Positions 1 to 11,035 of a DNA stretch of 64,000 nucleotides are shown here, one piece after another. Location: the NCBI RefSeq assembly GCF_000006405.1, contig NW_003213889.1, positions 342,229 through 406,228 on the forward strand. The letters run 5' to 3'. This DNA comes from Perkinsus marinus ATCC 50983 (taxonomy: Eukaryota > Perkinsozoa > Perkinsida > Perkinsidae). The notes beneath the pieces were generated by a model. The model saw only the letters and a list, made by a program, of their open reading frames with translations. It ran no database searches and was not told where the DNA came from. A program made the translations under genes and the position numbers. Position 1 is the first letter of the stretch, and every line of letters begins with the position of its first letter.

Positions 1-336
1 ATTCTTCAGATAATTATATACCACTGATTCTCTGATTTTATACAGCTCAAGGAACCTACTCGTCCATCTCTTAATCCAATCTTTCAACCCAACACAATAC
101 TCCTCGTAGCATCAAGTAAACTAAGTTCCAGGTTTTGGCCAATCGTTATAATGCAATTATCCACTACTGCAACGGCAAAACCGTTGACAACCTCGGATTG
201 AACAATTCCCTTCAATTTAGACGGTAAAGACTGATCAACAATATTATAACCGAGATTTACAACGATCAACGAAGAGCGACACAGCAGATTCAAACCGCAC
301 CAGTACCAACAGCAGCTTTGAAATGAATCTAAGTGC
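1..336. other. 3' flank of EF-2, no gene seen
   Basis: This AT-leaning stretch lies downstream of the EF-2 stop codon. I see no credible reading frame beyond antisense shadows that run into EF-2, and no clear repeat. It presumably holds the EF-2 3' UTR. Confidence 0.5.
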
Positions 337-2853
337 TTAGAGCTTATCCATATAGTTGGACAGATCAGGCATCTCAACCTTGATGTTCTTGCGCTTACGG
401 ATGTTGAGAACGAGCTCCTGAGCCTTGGAACCCTCCTGCATCGGGTCGCCGGGAAGAGCCTCCCAATGATCGAACACGCACTGAGGGAAGGCCTGACCAG
501 AGGTAGCCTGACGGAGAGCACCAGTGAAGCCGAACGACTCGGCAACGGGCAAGTAGGCCTTAAGCTGAAGCAGAGGAGTACCCTCCTTCTGATTCTCCTC
601 GAACACGCAACCACGACGCATGGTGAGCACGTTATAGATACCAGACATGGCCTCAGTAGGAGCGGTGATCTCAGCAAGGAAGACAGGTTCCTGGAGAGCA
701 GGACCGGAGAGCAACTCAGCGGCGAAGCAGACACGACGGGTAGCAGGCATAAGCTGACCGGCACCACGATGGATAGCATCAGTATGCAAGGTAACATCCT
801 GAATGTTGAAGCGAATACCACGCATGTTCTCCTCACAGAGAGGACCCTCCTTAGAAGCCCACTGGAAGGCCGAGTTTACATGCTCCTTGATCTCATTAAG
901 GTACTGGACACCCTGAGTGACATCGACGACGACGTTGGCACCCTCAGTCTCGGGGCCGAAGCACCAGATCTTACGGGCGGCGTTAACATCCCAGTCGTAC
1001 TTCTCAGCGAGCTCCTTAGCACGCTCCTTAGGATCAACACGAGGACCCAACTTGCCGCTCTCGATCTCGGCACTGACCTCATCACCCAAGGGCTCGGCAG
1101 TCACGAACAAACGGTTATGCTTGTTGGGGGACTTGGCGAGAGCAGTCTGGCTTGAGGTAGTAGTGACAGTCTCTCTGTATGAGACGACGGGATCGGATAC
1201 AGTGAAGTCGCACTGAGCGTACTCGTCCTTAAGATCCTTAAGGCAGATCTCAACGTGCAACTCACCGCAGCCAGCAATGATATGCTCACCAGACTCCTCA
1301 GTGGTGCAGACAACAAGGGGATCAGACTTAGAAAGCTTCTTGAGACCCTCAACGAGCTTGGGGAGATCCTTACCATCCTTAGGCTTCACAGCCACACGGA
1401 CGACGGGAGACACAGAGTACTTCATATCGGCGATGTTATGGGCATCAGGGATATCAGTGATGGTACCAGACTTGAGCAAGTACTGATCAACACCGACCAA
1501 GGCACAGGTGTTACCGCAAGGGATATCAGACACCTGTTCGACATAACGACCCATCATAAGAACGGTACGCTGGATGTTCTTGACATTCAAGTCATCCTTG
1601 GAGCCGGGGACGTAATGGGGTCCCTGGATACGGACCTTCTTACCGGTAGCAATGGTACCAGAGAAGACACGGCCGAAAGCATAGAACCTACCCTTATCAG
1701 AAGTGGGAACCATCTTAGAGATGTACATCATGAGAGGACCATGGGGATCACAGGCACGGATGGCGTTGGCGGCAGCGTCATCCATAGGACCCTCGTAAAG
1801 GTTCTCAACACGATACTTCTGGGCGAACACGGGACTAGGCAAGTGATCGACGATCATAGCCAACAAAGTATCAGCAGCAGGCAACCAAGTCTGCATGACC
1901 TTCTTCATCAAAGGCTTACCGGTGAGGAGCTTGTCGTCACCCTTGAGGACGATGTTCAAAGACTTGAGCATCTTCTCGTACTTCTCCTTATCCTCGTTCA
2001 TGATGGCACGGATCATCTGAGTGATAGGCTCAACGATGAACTGGCAGAAGGCACGAGGGAGAGGCTTGCCAGTGTGACCAGCAGGCTCGGCGACGTTAGT
2101 CCAAGAGTGCTTCTTGGCGTTGAAGAAAGTATCACCCCAGAGACGCTTCATCATCTTAGACTTGGGGACACCAAACTTAGAAGCATACATCTCGGCGAAC
2201 TTCTCGATGGAGAAAGCCCAACCGTGAAGACCGGAACCGAAGGCGACGGTACCTTTCTCGGGATAGACCTGGCAATCACCCATGAGCTCATCGTTGTAAG
2301 TGGCGATGATGACGTTGACATCCTCAATGCATTTACGGAAGTTGACATACATCTCCTCAGGGTCCATCTGCAACTCCAAGATACACCTATCGACCTTGTT
2401 CATGAACAGAACTGGCTTGACCCTCTCACTCAAGGCCTGACGAAGCACAGTCTCGGTCTGGACGGCAGTACCCTCAATGCAATCGACGACGACCAGAGCA
2501 CCATCGGTGACACGAAGAGCAGCAGTAACCTCAGATGAGAAATCAACGTGCCCGGGGGAATCAATAAGGTTAATAAGGTAACCGTGTTCCTTGTCCTTGT
2601 CCTCGGCCTTGTACTCATAATACAGAGAGACACCAGTAGACTTGATAGTCACACCACGCTCCTGCTCATCAGCACGAGTATCAGTGAAACGAGCATCACC
2701 GGCGGCCTTAGAAGAGATAATGCCAGCACGGCAGATAAGGGAATCGGTCAGAGTGGACTTGCCGTGATCGACATGAGCAATGACGCTCATGTTACGGATG
2801 TAAAGAGGCTCATCCATGGCCGCGCGCATCTCCTCTACTGTGAAGTTCGGCAT
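337..2853 (-). CDS. EEF2: Translation elongation factor 2 (EF-2)
   Basis: This single-exon gene encodes 838 residues, the normal EF-2 length. EF-2 is the cytosolic GTPase that drives ribosomal translocation. Seen in the sequence: the G1 loop AHVDHGKST near residue 26, switch [10 protein letters not shown]3 DSPGH, G4 NKVD, and a C-terminus ending in DKL. The diphthamide loop reads DAIHRGAGQ, so the modifiable histidine is present, but the usual HRGGGQ carries an alanine at the second glycine. The start is the first ATG, followed by the typical EF-2 start region (N-F-T-x-E-E-M-R). Codon bias is strong enough to leave long open frames on the opposite strand, as expected for a highly expressed gene. 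It is the only large intronless gene of this length here besides the NIPA-like gene. The next gene upstream is divergently transcribed. Confidence 0.98.
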   Translation of the reverse strand: MPNFTVEEMRAAMDEPLYIRNMSVIAHVDHGKSTLTDSLICRAGIISSKAAGDARFTDTRADEQERGVTIKSTGVSLYYEYKAEDKDKEHGYLINLIDSPGHVDFSSEVTAALRVTDGALVVVDCIEGTAVQTETVLRQALSERVKPVLFMNKVDRCILELQMDPEEMYVNFRKCIEDVNVIIATYNDELMGDCQVYPEKGTVAFGSGLHGWAFSIEKFAEMYASKFGVPKSKMMKRLWGDTFFNAKKHSWTNVAEPAGHTGKPLPRAFCQFIVEPITQMIRAIMNEDKEKYEKMLKSLNIVLKGDDKLLTGKPLMKKVMQTWLPAADTLLAMIVDHLPSPVFAQKYRVENLYEGPMDDAAANAIRACDPHGPLMMYISKMVPTSDKGRFYAFGRVFSGTIATGKKVRIQGPHYVPGSKDDLNVKNIQRTVLMMGRYVEQVSDIPCGNTCALVGVDQYLLKSGTITDIPDAHNIADMKYSVSPVVRVAVKPKDGKDLPKLVEGLKKLSKSDPLVVCTTEESGEHIIAGCGELHVEICLKDLKDEYAQCDFTVSDPVVSYRETVTTTSSQTALAKSPNKHNRLFVTAEPLGDEVSAEIESGKLGPRVDPKERAKELAEKYDWDVNAARKIWCFGPETEGANVVVDVTQGVQYLNEIKEHVNSAFQWASKEGPLCEENMRGIRFNIQDVTLHTDAIHRGAGQLMPATRRVCFAAELLSGPALQEPVFLAEITAPTEAMSGIYNVLTMRRGCVFEENQKEGTPLLQLKAYLPVAESFGFTGALRQATSGQAFPQCVFDHWEALPGDPMQEGSKAQELVLNIRKRKNIKVEMPDLSNYMDKL

Positions 2854-3145
2854 TTTGGCAAGAGGTCCTTGGGAACTGAGAACAACAACATTGAATCTCG
2901 CTTATTTACTACTAGCGCTGTAAAAGGGAGCAATCCAACGAAGGTACGGATCGACGGAGCCGAATTCGACCACTGTCACGATCACACGGTTAAATGAGGA
3001 TGCTAGTAATAAATGCTCTGGGCCCCAGAGACCACACATCCGCGTGCGTAACTCAGATCGTACGAGCTGCGCAAATCTAATCGATTTACGCTGGATTCGC
3101 TATGATCGTTCCGTCGACAACGGCGCAGTTTCATATCCCGTCACC

Positions 3146-4765
3146 ATGCCAGCTCTTCCACGACCTGCCCTGGCGACACTCGCCGCTGTGGTGAGTGAGG
3201 AGACTCTGCCCGCTAGGGGGCTCTTCATATGCAGGTAATGACTCTCTTCTGACATGCTCGTATGGGTGGGACGGGAAATCTTGCGAGTGCGTTGCCAAAG
3301 ATACGCGTTGTAACTGCATTATTCAAGGCTTATACGGTTGTAATACTCGACACGGTGTTAGTAAGACAACTATTGTAGTATCAATAGTTATATACCGAAT
3401 CAGTCAGGGATATACGCGAGTCGACTCGTTTCATGCAAGGATGAGTCGGAACAGATTGAAGCTGAGTTTGATATAGTTATTGCTATCTCGATAAGAGCGA
3501 CGAATCACTCACAAGATCGAGCCCAGGAGTTCATCCTGGTCCGCATATTGTGGCTATCACACTGTTTCCCACGTTGTCTACACAAGTGAATCAGAACTCA
3601 GATGTGATGTTTGATGGCGTCAGTGTAAATCATAGAGTTCCATTCCCACTTGGAAGTTCGGGATACTATCGATGCTACTAGGCACACAGCCCGAGAGCTA
3701 GTTGGATTATGCGAAGCAGCAGTTGCCGAGCTCCGCAAGGCTCCAGACTTGAAGGCTTTATCGCAGACGGCGAGGCATGTGGGTCTGGTTGACCTCAGAA
3801 TGCGTCGATCGAGAGTGGTGGATCCTGATCAGTAGGTGGCACTTGGGACGATCGGTTGCACATGTGGGGACTCCCTTACGCGTATAGGTTTGAATGTCTC
3901 CAACCATTCGAGGACACCATATGGATTCCCCTGGCGGAAGCAGTAGACGCAGTTAAACCACCACTACAAATGCTTGCACGGATACTCTCTTACTTCTCGG
4001 AAGCACTACAGAGACCAGCTGTCGTCTTGGCCAGAGGAGCTATTGATCATGCAGTCAACGGTGCCTGGCAGCAGAAGGCTCTGCTAGTTCGGTCCCTGAG
4101 GCGTTTGGACGTGAACCATTCCGAAGTGGAGCAGCGGTGCATAGGTAATCACGGGAGGCCTCCATGAGAAATGGCTGATTCTGTCAGCCGCCTTGATGTC
4201 GCGACCAGCGGTTACTCAGAGATTCGAAGTTCAATTAATAATGACACTTATGCACGCGTCACCAATACTACCCCTCCTCACTGAGGAAGCGTTCTCACGG
4301 CTCTTGGAAAGCATCGACTCTCGCTTACTCGAACGTATCAACACTGCTACTACGACAAGGTGAGTGTCATCCCTCACATAAATCTATGACATTACCACTC
4401 TTCAGAGCACTTATGAGTTTCGACCGAGACCGACTCTTGAGGTCGATGCCGTTGCATTTGTTGCGGACATTCCAACGTACGGATTTGACACGAATGATCA
4501 GTTCCGAGGAGGACGAGACCAGCGGAAAGATGACATTCAACGCCTTTTTACAGAGTGGCATGGAACGAAGAGTAGTTCGTGTAAAATCTCTAGTGGGTCA
4601 CCGTCGTGTGAGCAGGTATTGGCAGCGATGTACGCCGCATGTGCGGCTGACTCGAGCGATAATTTAAGACGATTCCGAAGTTCAATCACTAGCCAGGTTG
4701 ATTGCTTTCCCTTTTCTGTTGACTTTGTACTGAACTGGTCCCATGCATTGATGGTGGAGAGTTGA
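3146..4765 (+). CDS. Uncharacterised spliced gene
   Basis: I do not recognise this gene. A likely first exon starts at the ATG at 3146 and ends at a TGCAG|GTAATG donor near 3235. Further open stretches follow at about 3440-3590, 3640-3832, 3882-4090 and 4230-4360. The last long open block, 4407-4765, reads through to a TGA. The join 3832|3882 (CA|GTAGG...TATAG|G) keeps the frame. The protein would be mostly helical, with leucine- and alanine-rich segments and no membrane span or catalytic motif that I can name. A vesicle-tethering or other coiled-coil subunit is possible but is a guess. The 5' and 3' ends and the middle exons are uncertain. It is divergent from EF-2, with about 290 bp between them that would hold both promoters. 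Confidence 0.4.
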
Positions 4766-5153
4766 TGTTTCTGTGACATTCGTTTCATTCGCCGCTAGCA
4801 GTTTTGTTACTCAAGTAATCTTAACGGATTCGAGCTCAACGGCAGCATGCCACTGATGGGAAGGTGGAACTGAGTCAGGATATAGTTAGCACTAGCGAGT
4901 CGGGTGACGAGTAGTCATCCATTCTCTCACCATCAAGGAGAGAACAGCGTTACTCGTGGCTGTCCAGCGATCTGGACGATATTCGTTTATGGCACCCCTC
5001 AGCTATAGGACAACTATATGCAACGATGATGAGTAGATTTATGATACTCAAATAATGGTCATCCCTATATCATTCGTTGTGGCGATCGGATTTATCAACG
5101 GTTCACTCAGAAAATTTAGAAACTGAGCTCGGATACATTTCATGTGGAATATC

Positions 5154-5220
5154 GGGTAGTGGTGTAGGGGTATCTCCTCAGTTTCGCATGCAAAAAGCCT
5201 TCGGTTTGACTTCTGCTACA
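5154..5220 (+). pseudogene. Decayed tRNA-Ala-like sequence
   Basis: This plus-strand sequence shares a D-arm block (GGTGTAGGGGTATC) and an anticodon-loop block (TTCGCATGCA) with the intact tRNA-Ala(CGC) that begins 28 bp further on, on the opposite strand. The two copies face each other. Here the anticodon stem no longer pairs fully and the T-arm has lost the GTTCAAT core. Only a partial acceptor helix, GTAGT against GCTAC, remains. I read it as an inverted, degenerating duplicate rather than a working tRNA. Confidence 0.6.
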
Positions 5221-5247
5221 AACACATCGTAATATGACAAGTACAGA

Positions 5248-5319
5248 TGGACGTGCCGAGAATTGAACTCGGGACCTTCTGCATGCGAAGCAGACGTGAT
5301 ACCCCTACACCACACGCCC
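5248..5319 (-). tRNA. tRNA-Ala (anticodon CGC)
   Basis: The gene is 72 nt and folds into a complete cloverleaf. The acceptor stem pairs GGGCGTG with CACGTCC and contains a G3:U70 wobble, the established identity element for alanyl-tRNA synthetase. The D-arm contains GGTGTAGGGGTATCAC, which also serves as the A box. The anticodon stem is TCTGC/GCAGA around the loop TTCGCAT, giving anticodon CGC, which reads GCG. The T-arm is CCGAG/CTCGG around TTCAATT. The discriminator base is A and there is no intron. CCA is not encoded, as in eukaryotes. Confidence 0.95.
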
Positions 5320-5671
5320 GATACGATTATATAGTTGTTACGACTCGCAACTCCATACCCAACATTTGCCGAAATGAAAGAATATGCCATTGAACATTTG
5401 CATCAGGAATCACATTCCTGATTAGACCCCATACTATTTCTGTCGTAACTGGCGTCACTATCACTATCGCTCGTCACCAACGAATATAAATACCCTCATA
5501 TTGAACAAAGACTGATTTCTCGCTAGCCTATAGCGAGCTGCATTACAACTGGACACACCGAGCCGGTTAGTGTTTTGCCTCTAATGACCCTAATCCTCCC
5601 ATCCACTGGTCATAACACAGAACCTCTTTCATTCATAATAAATGTAACGATATGATTCAACGATCGAGCCG

Positions 5672-7463
5672 CTACTGTCGCTTGAACGCCTCGTTGAGAG
5701 CATTAAAAATGCGATCCGCTCTGTACTGCTCGTCTGGTGAAGCGCTTTGATGTCTGGAAAACACGAAGTGTGGAGGCCACTAGACATAAAGCGAATGCTC
5801 TCCTCCTACCTGTCTGGGTGGCAGAGGATGATCGCTTTTCGATATGCCTTCTTGACGGCTCCAGTGTTGACCATGAGCTCCCCTGATAAAAGCCACACCT
5901 TGGAAGCAACTGCATGACCCGGGTAGTTGATCACCTGCACTAACCGTGCTCCATCCGGAATTGGGCCACAGAGCTTCTTCCATATTCGACAGGAGGGTTC
6001 TAATATCCTTCGGTTTACCCTAGAAGGACGGCATCGACCAAACACACCAGCATCCTCCCTCACTTGTTCGGTATACGCCCAATGATCCAACTCCTCTGCT
6101 AGCCGGCCTTGGGCATCGAGCTTAGCTTCTCGCTTCGTGGCCTCCTCTCGTTGTCTCGATGCAAACTCTTCCTATAGCGATACAGTCCTAGCTAACATAA
6201 CGAGCGGTATACAGAGTACGTGTTTTGCACGGATGCGCTCTTCCTTAGCCTTCAGCCTTGCGGCCTTCAACGCTTCCCTATCCAGATCCTCTGCCCGTAC
6301 TTGCGGTGCAGCAGGATTACTCGATCGGGACGTGATCCCAGGATAGACAGACGAACTCGAGGGAGGGTTGGAGACTGAAGATATACAATTCGAAATCCCA
6401 GGGAATTTCAGATCAAATCGCACACCTGTACGGTGATGTCCACCGCCAAAGTCCATAAGGTCCGCATCCAGCTCGCCTTGCCTGGACTGATGACCATAAC
6501 CCTTACTGGGAGGAACAGAGTTGCCTCCTAAGGCAGGGAACTTCGCAATAATCTTCCGCAACAAGAGACTTACGAGGGCTAATTGTCGGTTTCTTCTTTG
6601 GCCGACCGCAATCATTCGAGGCCGTCGAGAACTGGCTCCGATACGCTGCGATCGCTGCCTCAATCTAATGATTATGTTTGAAGCTCAATTCTGTATAAAA
6701 TATGCACGCCCAACCTCAGGATCCTCCTCATAGTAGTAATCCGATTCTGGTAGCCGGTACGGCTTCACTGGCAGTGCCTTGACCCAGATCTCCCCGCGAT
6801 ATCTGGAGTGCTTTCATCGGCTCTGGTCCATAACGACGCCTGAGTACTTACGTGGGTGGACAGAGATCGTCAAAATCTTCAGGCATGTCTAACCAAACGT
6901 AGTCATCAAAGTTATCATCACTACACCGGAAGCGGAAGGTGAATGCTCTTGCCCGGTAAAAGGCTGGGTTCACAGGGAAGTGCTCCTTCACAGAGCCAAC
7001 CGTAATATCATAGCCTTCGCAAGGGAGAGCAAACCTACGACGGGAGGCATTCCACCTGCTAAGACGTAGCAGCTACCGTACATGTTGTATTTGGTCTTCT
7101 CCAAGGACCCTTCCTGAGCAACATCCACGACTTGGTAGTGTACCAAGGTAGATGATGATGACGATGAGTAACCATCGTAGTGCGAGTCTTAAAGCCAACG
7201 AATACGCGATGGGATGGTCAATATGCTTACCTCGCCGTCCCTGAAGGCCTACTTCTCCTGCTACTGCTTCCCGTACTTTATCCTAATGAACGACACATTG
7301 CAATGGCTGAGAGTAGGCCTAGTAGTAGTAGACCTACGTGCATGAACCTACTAGCCTGCTCGAGGCTTCGTGACATCGACTCGAAACCTTTACGGGAAAA
7401 TAGAGAGCTCATGATAACGGTGGTGACACGGGAAGCTGACTGAATCACCAACTGCCCGTCCAT
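5672..7463 (-). CDS. Auxilin-type J-domain protein
   Basis: This multi-exon gene ends in an auxilin/GAK-type J domain. Auxilins recruit Hsc70 to strip clathrin from vesicles. Seen: GKPKDIRTLLSNM, LWPNSGW, VKKAYRKAIILCHPD with the catalytic HPD, then a final helix ending NALNEAFKRQ before the TAG. A charged coiled stretch (EDLDREALKAARLKAKEER) precedes it. The first exon starts at the ATG at 7463. The middle, about 7200-6730, has a beta-rich segment with F-T-F-R-F-R, then D-D-Y-V-W-L-D-M, then Y-R-G-E-I-W-V-K, which resembles a DIX fold; that is inference. Introns include 5910-5934 (25 nt) and 7056-7081 (26 nt), both needed to keep the frame. The J domain is secure and the N-terminal half is a hand-built model. 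Confidence 0.8.
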
Positions 7464-8318
7464 CTACTAAACACAAGTAATACAGTATCGGTCACCAGTG
7501 CAAGGGGAAGGCATCAAGTTGGGTGATATAGCGTATATTGCTGTCGCTGAGGCCAGTAAGGAGTTCTAATATTGGTTCTCCTTCATGTGGCGGGCCCAGT
7601 ACCCTACAGGAATCAGACGGCGATCAATGCTTCCGCAGAAGGAGAAGTATTAGTTTTTTAGCCCTCTCGCCCCGCCATCAGATGGGAATTCACCACGCAC
7701 AATCGCCGGTCCAAGTAAGTGCTTTTATCATGGACCTAGTCCAGTATAAAGGGAATTACTCCTCTGAGATCCGCAATTGAAGTCTCGCTTCTCATTGATC
7801 ACCTCCATGGCCACTCATCCGTTGTACGACAAGAGCCTCACATACCACCTCCATCTGTCCCCCACCTTAGTCCAGGTCCAGTCCGATTGAATAGCCACCT
7901 GTATGCCCAGCATATCGCGCCGTTGCAAGAGCTTTTCAAAATGACCAATAACTTTGCCTAATAACCGAGTCCACCTCTCACACACCGTCATTGAGATGAT
8001 TACCCAGGCTTTGATCCCGAAGCCTCTATCTGCATTGATTGAAAATTCTCACGCGCCCCCCTATGGAGAGTGAGGACCTCGCACTCCTCCACATACAGCT
8101 AGTATGATGAACCAGGCATTCAAGTGAATGTGCTGATGAACAACAACAATCTGACAACGTAACCACCGACACTAGCTACCACTACTACCTACTACCCAGC
8201 ACGACGCGAAGACTAGTACGAGCAGTAGAAGCATTAGACTCATGTTGTAACCTCGTATGGGCACTATCCGAGCCACCGTTGAATTCCATGAATATACTAC
8301 AATACAATACCGCCATAG
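7464..8318. other. Intergenic region, no gene recognised
   Basis: This lies between the start of the J-domain gene and the stop of the NIPA-like gene, both on the minus strand. There are short open frames but none with a recognisable feature. It should hold the J-domain gene promoter. Confidence 0.4.
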
Positions 8319-9941
8319 TCAACACTCTTCCGCGTCCTCATTTTTACCACACCAGAAGATCCTCCTCAGTTTTCCCTGCCTCCCACCTTCATCTTCCTCA
8401 AGTATTGAATCCAACCCGCCCGTGTCAATACTACTACCCATTTTGCTCCTCTTTATCTCCCTCCTATCATTCTGCCACCGCTTCAAGAAGTTCCTCGTCC
8501 TTATAAATGGCGGATCGTCCACCTCGAAAACCCCACTAGCCGTTCTCGTCACTTCACCACGGACACTAACCGATATCTCTGATACCGACGGTGACCGAGC
8601 TAATGAGGAATTGGCTGTATACAGATGATGGAATCCACTTCGTTCAATCGTTTCAACGTCAGGCAACACCCCAACTGACAAGGCTGACATGAGGACGTTG
8701 ACTCCAGCAGTACTGCGAGGCGATGAACTAGAGCTTCCTACTATCGAAGGAGCCTCTTCAACGCCAATATCAATTTGATCAGGATCCACTACTGCCTCTT
8801 CCTGTTGCTGATCCAGTGGCCCTTGAGTTGGCGCGGACAAAGCCGAAATGCTTGGCGATACCATAGCTGAGACCGCACTAAGCATACTGTCCATATCGGG
8901 TGACTGCTGAGCCTGCTGTGGGTGTGGCGATGGATGATGGTGTTGCTGCTGCTGAGGCATTCTCTTCTTCCGTGGGGCTAGCAAGGACACTCCCCAGAAT
9001 AATATTAGCGTACCCACGATGAACAAAGGTAACTGCCAGTTCGTCATCTTTTCGAACTCTTGGAAAACGACTCCACCAGAAATCATAGTCCACGACGTCC
9101 AACACACTTGAGTAAGTGGTATTATGTAGGCGCCAGCAAAGACCCGTAACGAACGATTCAGCTGTATAACCCAGATAATGGCTGCCAGGACCCAGAGGAA
9201 CAATACCAAAAAGGTACGCCCCTTATACAGCTCCTTCCAATGGCCGTCAGTAAACGCTTCGGCAATAATCAATGACAAAACCTTGCCGCTGACGACCGAC
9301 TGAGCACCAAGCATAGCAGATAGCATCACGAAGGAGGTAGGCAGGAAGAATCGCGTCATAGGAGTTTGACTCCTAGGAAGAGAGAGCTCAAATACCAGAA
9401 CTCGTTCAGATCTTGAATGATGCTTCCACACTGGCAATACGCCTGTCCGGAACCAGAAGGCGAAAGCAAGAAAGCATACCACACCACAGATAGCGCATAT
9501 GAAAATCAAATGGTTATGCGAGAAATAATATTCACTAAAAAAGTAGCTCACAGTTGCAGAGTCATCAGAGTTAGCACTCGATACCACAACTAGAGCAATA
9601 CCCCCTATCAGCCAACCTGTGCCCAGCACACTACGGAAGGTCACTGCTTCCCCTAGGAGATACCGGGAAAAGAACAAGTTGGACACAAACTGGATCGCGG
9701 ATATGCCTGCCAGTAGAGTTTGTGGGGCTAGAGAAAACGATAAGAACGTCATTACCGTACCAATAACAAATAGACTCACCCCAATTCTGAGGTAGGGTCC
9801 GATGCCTTTCCTCTGCTCTGTATGGAATTTCATCAGTACCGTACCCAAATTGGTCATGATTGCACCGAACACGTTGATGCCGATTCCCAGGGCTAAGTTC
9901 TGGGATGACGACAAGGTGGAACCGTCATCGTTGAGCGACAT
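8319..9941 (-). CDS. NIPA-like magnesium transporter (DMT superfamily)
   Basis: This is a single open frame of 540 residues with about nine hydrophobic spans between residues 15 and 330. It starts with the NIPA-like segment GIGINVFGAIMTNLGTVLMK. NIPA proteins are Mg2+ and divalent-cation carriers of plasma and endosomal membranes, built on the EamA/DMT fold. The second half of the core has the family-like stretch LNRSLRVFAGAYIIPLTQV followed by a final membrane helix. The last 200 or so residues form a soluble tail rich in Gln, His, Pro and Ser, with a run of histidines (QQQQHHHPS) that could bind metal. That tail is longer than usual for the family. A 23-nt GT...AG stretch inside the frame is not a multiple of three, so I left it unspliced. 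Confidence 0.8.
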   Translation of the reverse strand: MSLNDDGSTLSSSQNLALGIGINVFGAIMTNLGTVLMKFHTEQRKGIGPYLRIGVSLFVIGTVMTFLSFSLAPQTLLAGISAIQFVSNLFFSRYLLGEAVTFRSVLGTGWLIGGIALVVVSSANSDDSATVSYFFSEYYFSHNHLIFICAICGVVCFLAFAFWFRTGVLPVWKHHSRSERVLVFELSLPRSQTPMTRFFLPTSFVMLSAMLGAQSVVSGKVLSLIIAEAFTDGHWKELYKGRTFLVLFLWVLAAIIWVIQLNRSLRVFAGAYIIPLTQVCWTSWTMISGGVVFQEFEKMTNWQLPLFIVGTLILFWGVSLLAPRKKRMPQQQQHHHPSPHPQQAQQSPDMDSMLSAVSAMVSPSISALSAPTQGPLDQQQEEAVVDPDQIDIGVEEAPSIVGSSSSSPRSTAGVNVLMSALSVGVLPDVETIERSGFHHLYTANSSLARSPSVSEISVSVRGEVTRTASGVFEVDDPPFIRTRNFLKRWQNDRREIKRSKMGSSIDTGGLDSILEEDEGGRQGKLRRIFWCGKNEDAEEC

Positions 9942-10130
9942 AGACTTTTGATAGGATCTTGCTTCAGTTCACCAGGAGCACTTGGCAAGTAGTAACTAAA
10001 CGAACCAACTGCAGAAGATGTTCGTAGTGGTATACTACAACTCAAATCTCACCCAAGATCACGGCAACATGACGAGGTCAATGACACTCAAAAATAATGA
10101 TGAAATACAACTGTTTACGGCATCCGTTAG

Positions 10131-10867
10131 TCATGCAAATGCTGATGCCGCCTCTAAGGCCTGTAAGTCGATGCCTAAGGCCTCGGCCATCTCCCTGAAT
10201 GCTAGTACGAGAGAATGCACTTTCAAAGTGACTAAGCCGATCAGATAGCCACTTACACCGCCGAAGACTCCTACTAGGGTCATTCGTAACAGAGTGACAA
10301 TAGCCAAGTTGTCACCCCAGATGGTCGTTGTTAGGATGGCGTGAATCACCTTCGGATTCTGTCGAGCGAAGGAGAGGGCAGTCGCCACGGGACGCAGCCA
10401 AAAGATCATATACGGCAGAGGCATGGTCAGTGGGAAATCATGTTCAGACATTGAAAAATTCAAATGGCTGATAGCAAGCTCAGCAATTGTCACAACTCCA
10501 TTGGAATTCCTGAACACAGGCAATACCACTACGGGCATACTAAAGTTGGGCACAATAGTATTAGAATAAGGGTGAGGACGAAACCTTGCTAAAGGATGAG
10601 TAAATAAAGCCGATAGGTTCGATGGTGATGTCAAGGGCATTTGTGAGGGCTCGTAAGTTTTTGTAGAGTTTGTAATCCCATTGTAGCGCTCAAGATACCC
10701 CCGACGGTGCCTAATACGCATCGTGGCATTTGCATCGTGAACAAGTTGACCGTCGACTTGTTCACGATGCAACTGTTGATGACACAATCAGAATCAACCA
10801 GATGAACGGCGCGAGCCTTATTCAGAATGCGTGTTGCTATTTCACGCAAAGGTTGGGACAGGAACAT
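10131..10867 (-). CDS. Predicted multi-pass membrane protein, frame broken by an unresolved intron
   Basis: Two overlapping minus-strand frames appear to be exons of one gene. The 5' part starts at the ATG at 10867 (MFLSQPLREIATR) and contains a glycine-rich hydrophobic span. The 3' part, from about 10530, has several hydrophobic helices and ends at a TGA at 10131. Its features include IWGDNLAIVTLLRMTLVGVFGG and a closing amphipathic helix. The joining intron lies between about 10690 and 10530, but I could not fix its ends. I do not recognise the family; a cation-channel-like protein was considered and not supported. A 43-bp hairpin sequence lies inside the 5' exon. It is divergent from RPF2, with about 170 bp between the starts. 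Confidence 0.45.
10730..10772. repeat. Perfect 17-bp inverted repeat with 9-nt spacer
   Basis: Arms 10730-10746 (TTGCATCGTGAACAAGT) and 10756-10772 are exact reverse complements. The element lies inside an apparent coding exon, where it would also form a strong RNA hairpin. Confidence 0.9.
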
Positions 10868-11035
10868 ATCGCTAACTAGCACTATAGCGGCAACGCCTTC
10901 GACCAACTATGCTATGATCCCCTTTAAACGAACTCGGGCGAGCGCTAAAGTTGGAGAAGAACGCGCACGCCTCAGAGTTTAGAGTCAATGCTGACCGAAG
11001 ATTATGTCCAGAGTTGTATAGTAGTAGTGGAAGTT

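Larger units (their letters stand above)
4766..5671. other. Intergenic region carrying the tRNA-Ala pair
   Basis: Apart from the tRNA and its decayed copy, listed separately, I see no gene here. The stretch 4770-5150 could still hold 3' UTR or a last exon of the upstream unknown gene. Confidence 0.4.

Noticed and set aside
466-2538. Long plus-strand open frames (229 and 427 codons) opposite EF-2
   Set aside because: They are antisense shadows caused by the strong codon bias of EF-2, with no features of their own.
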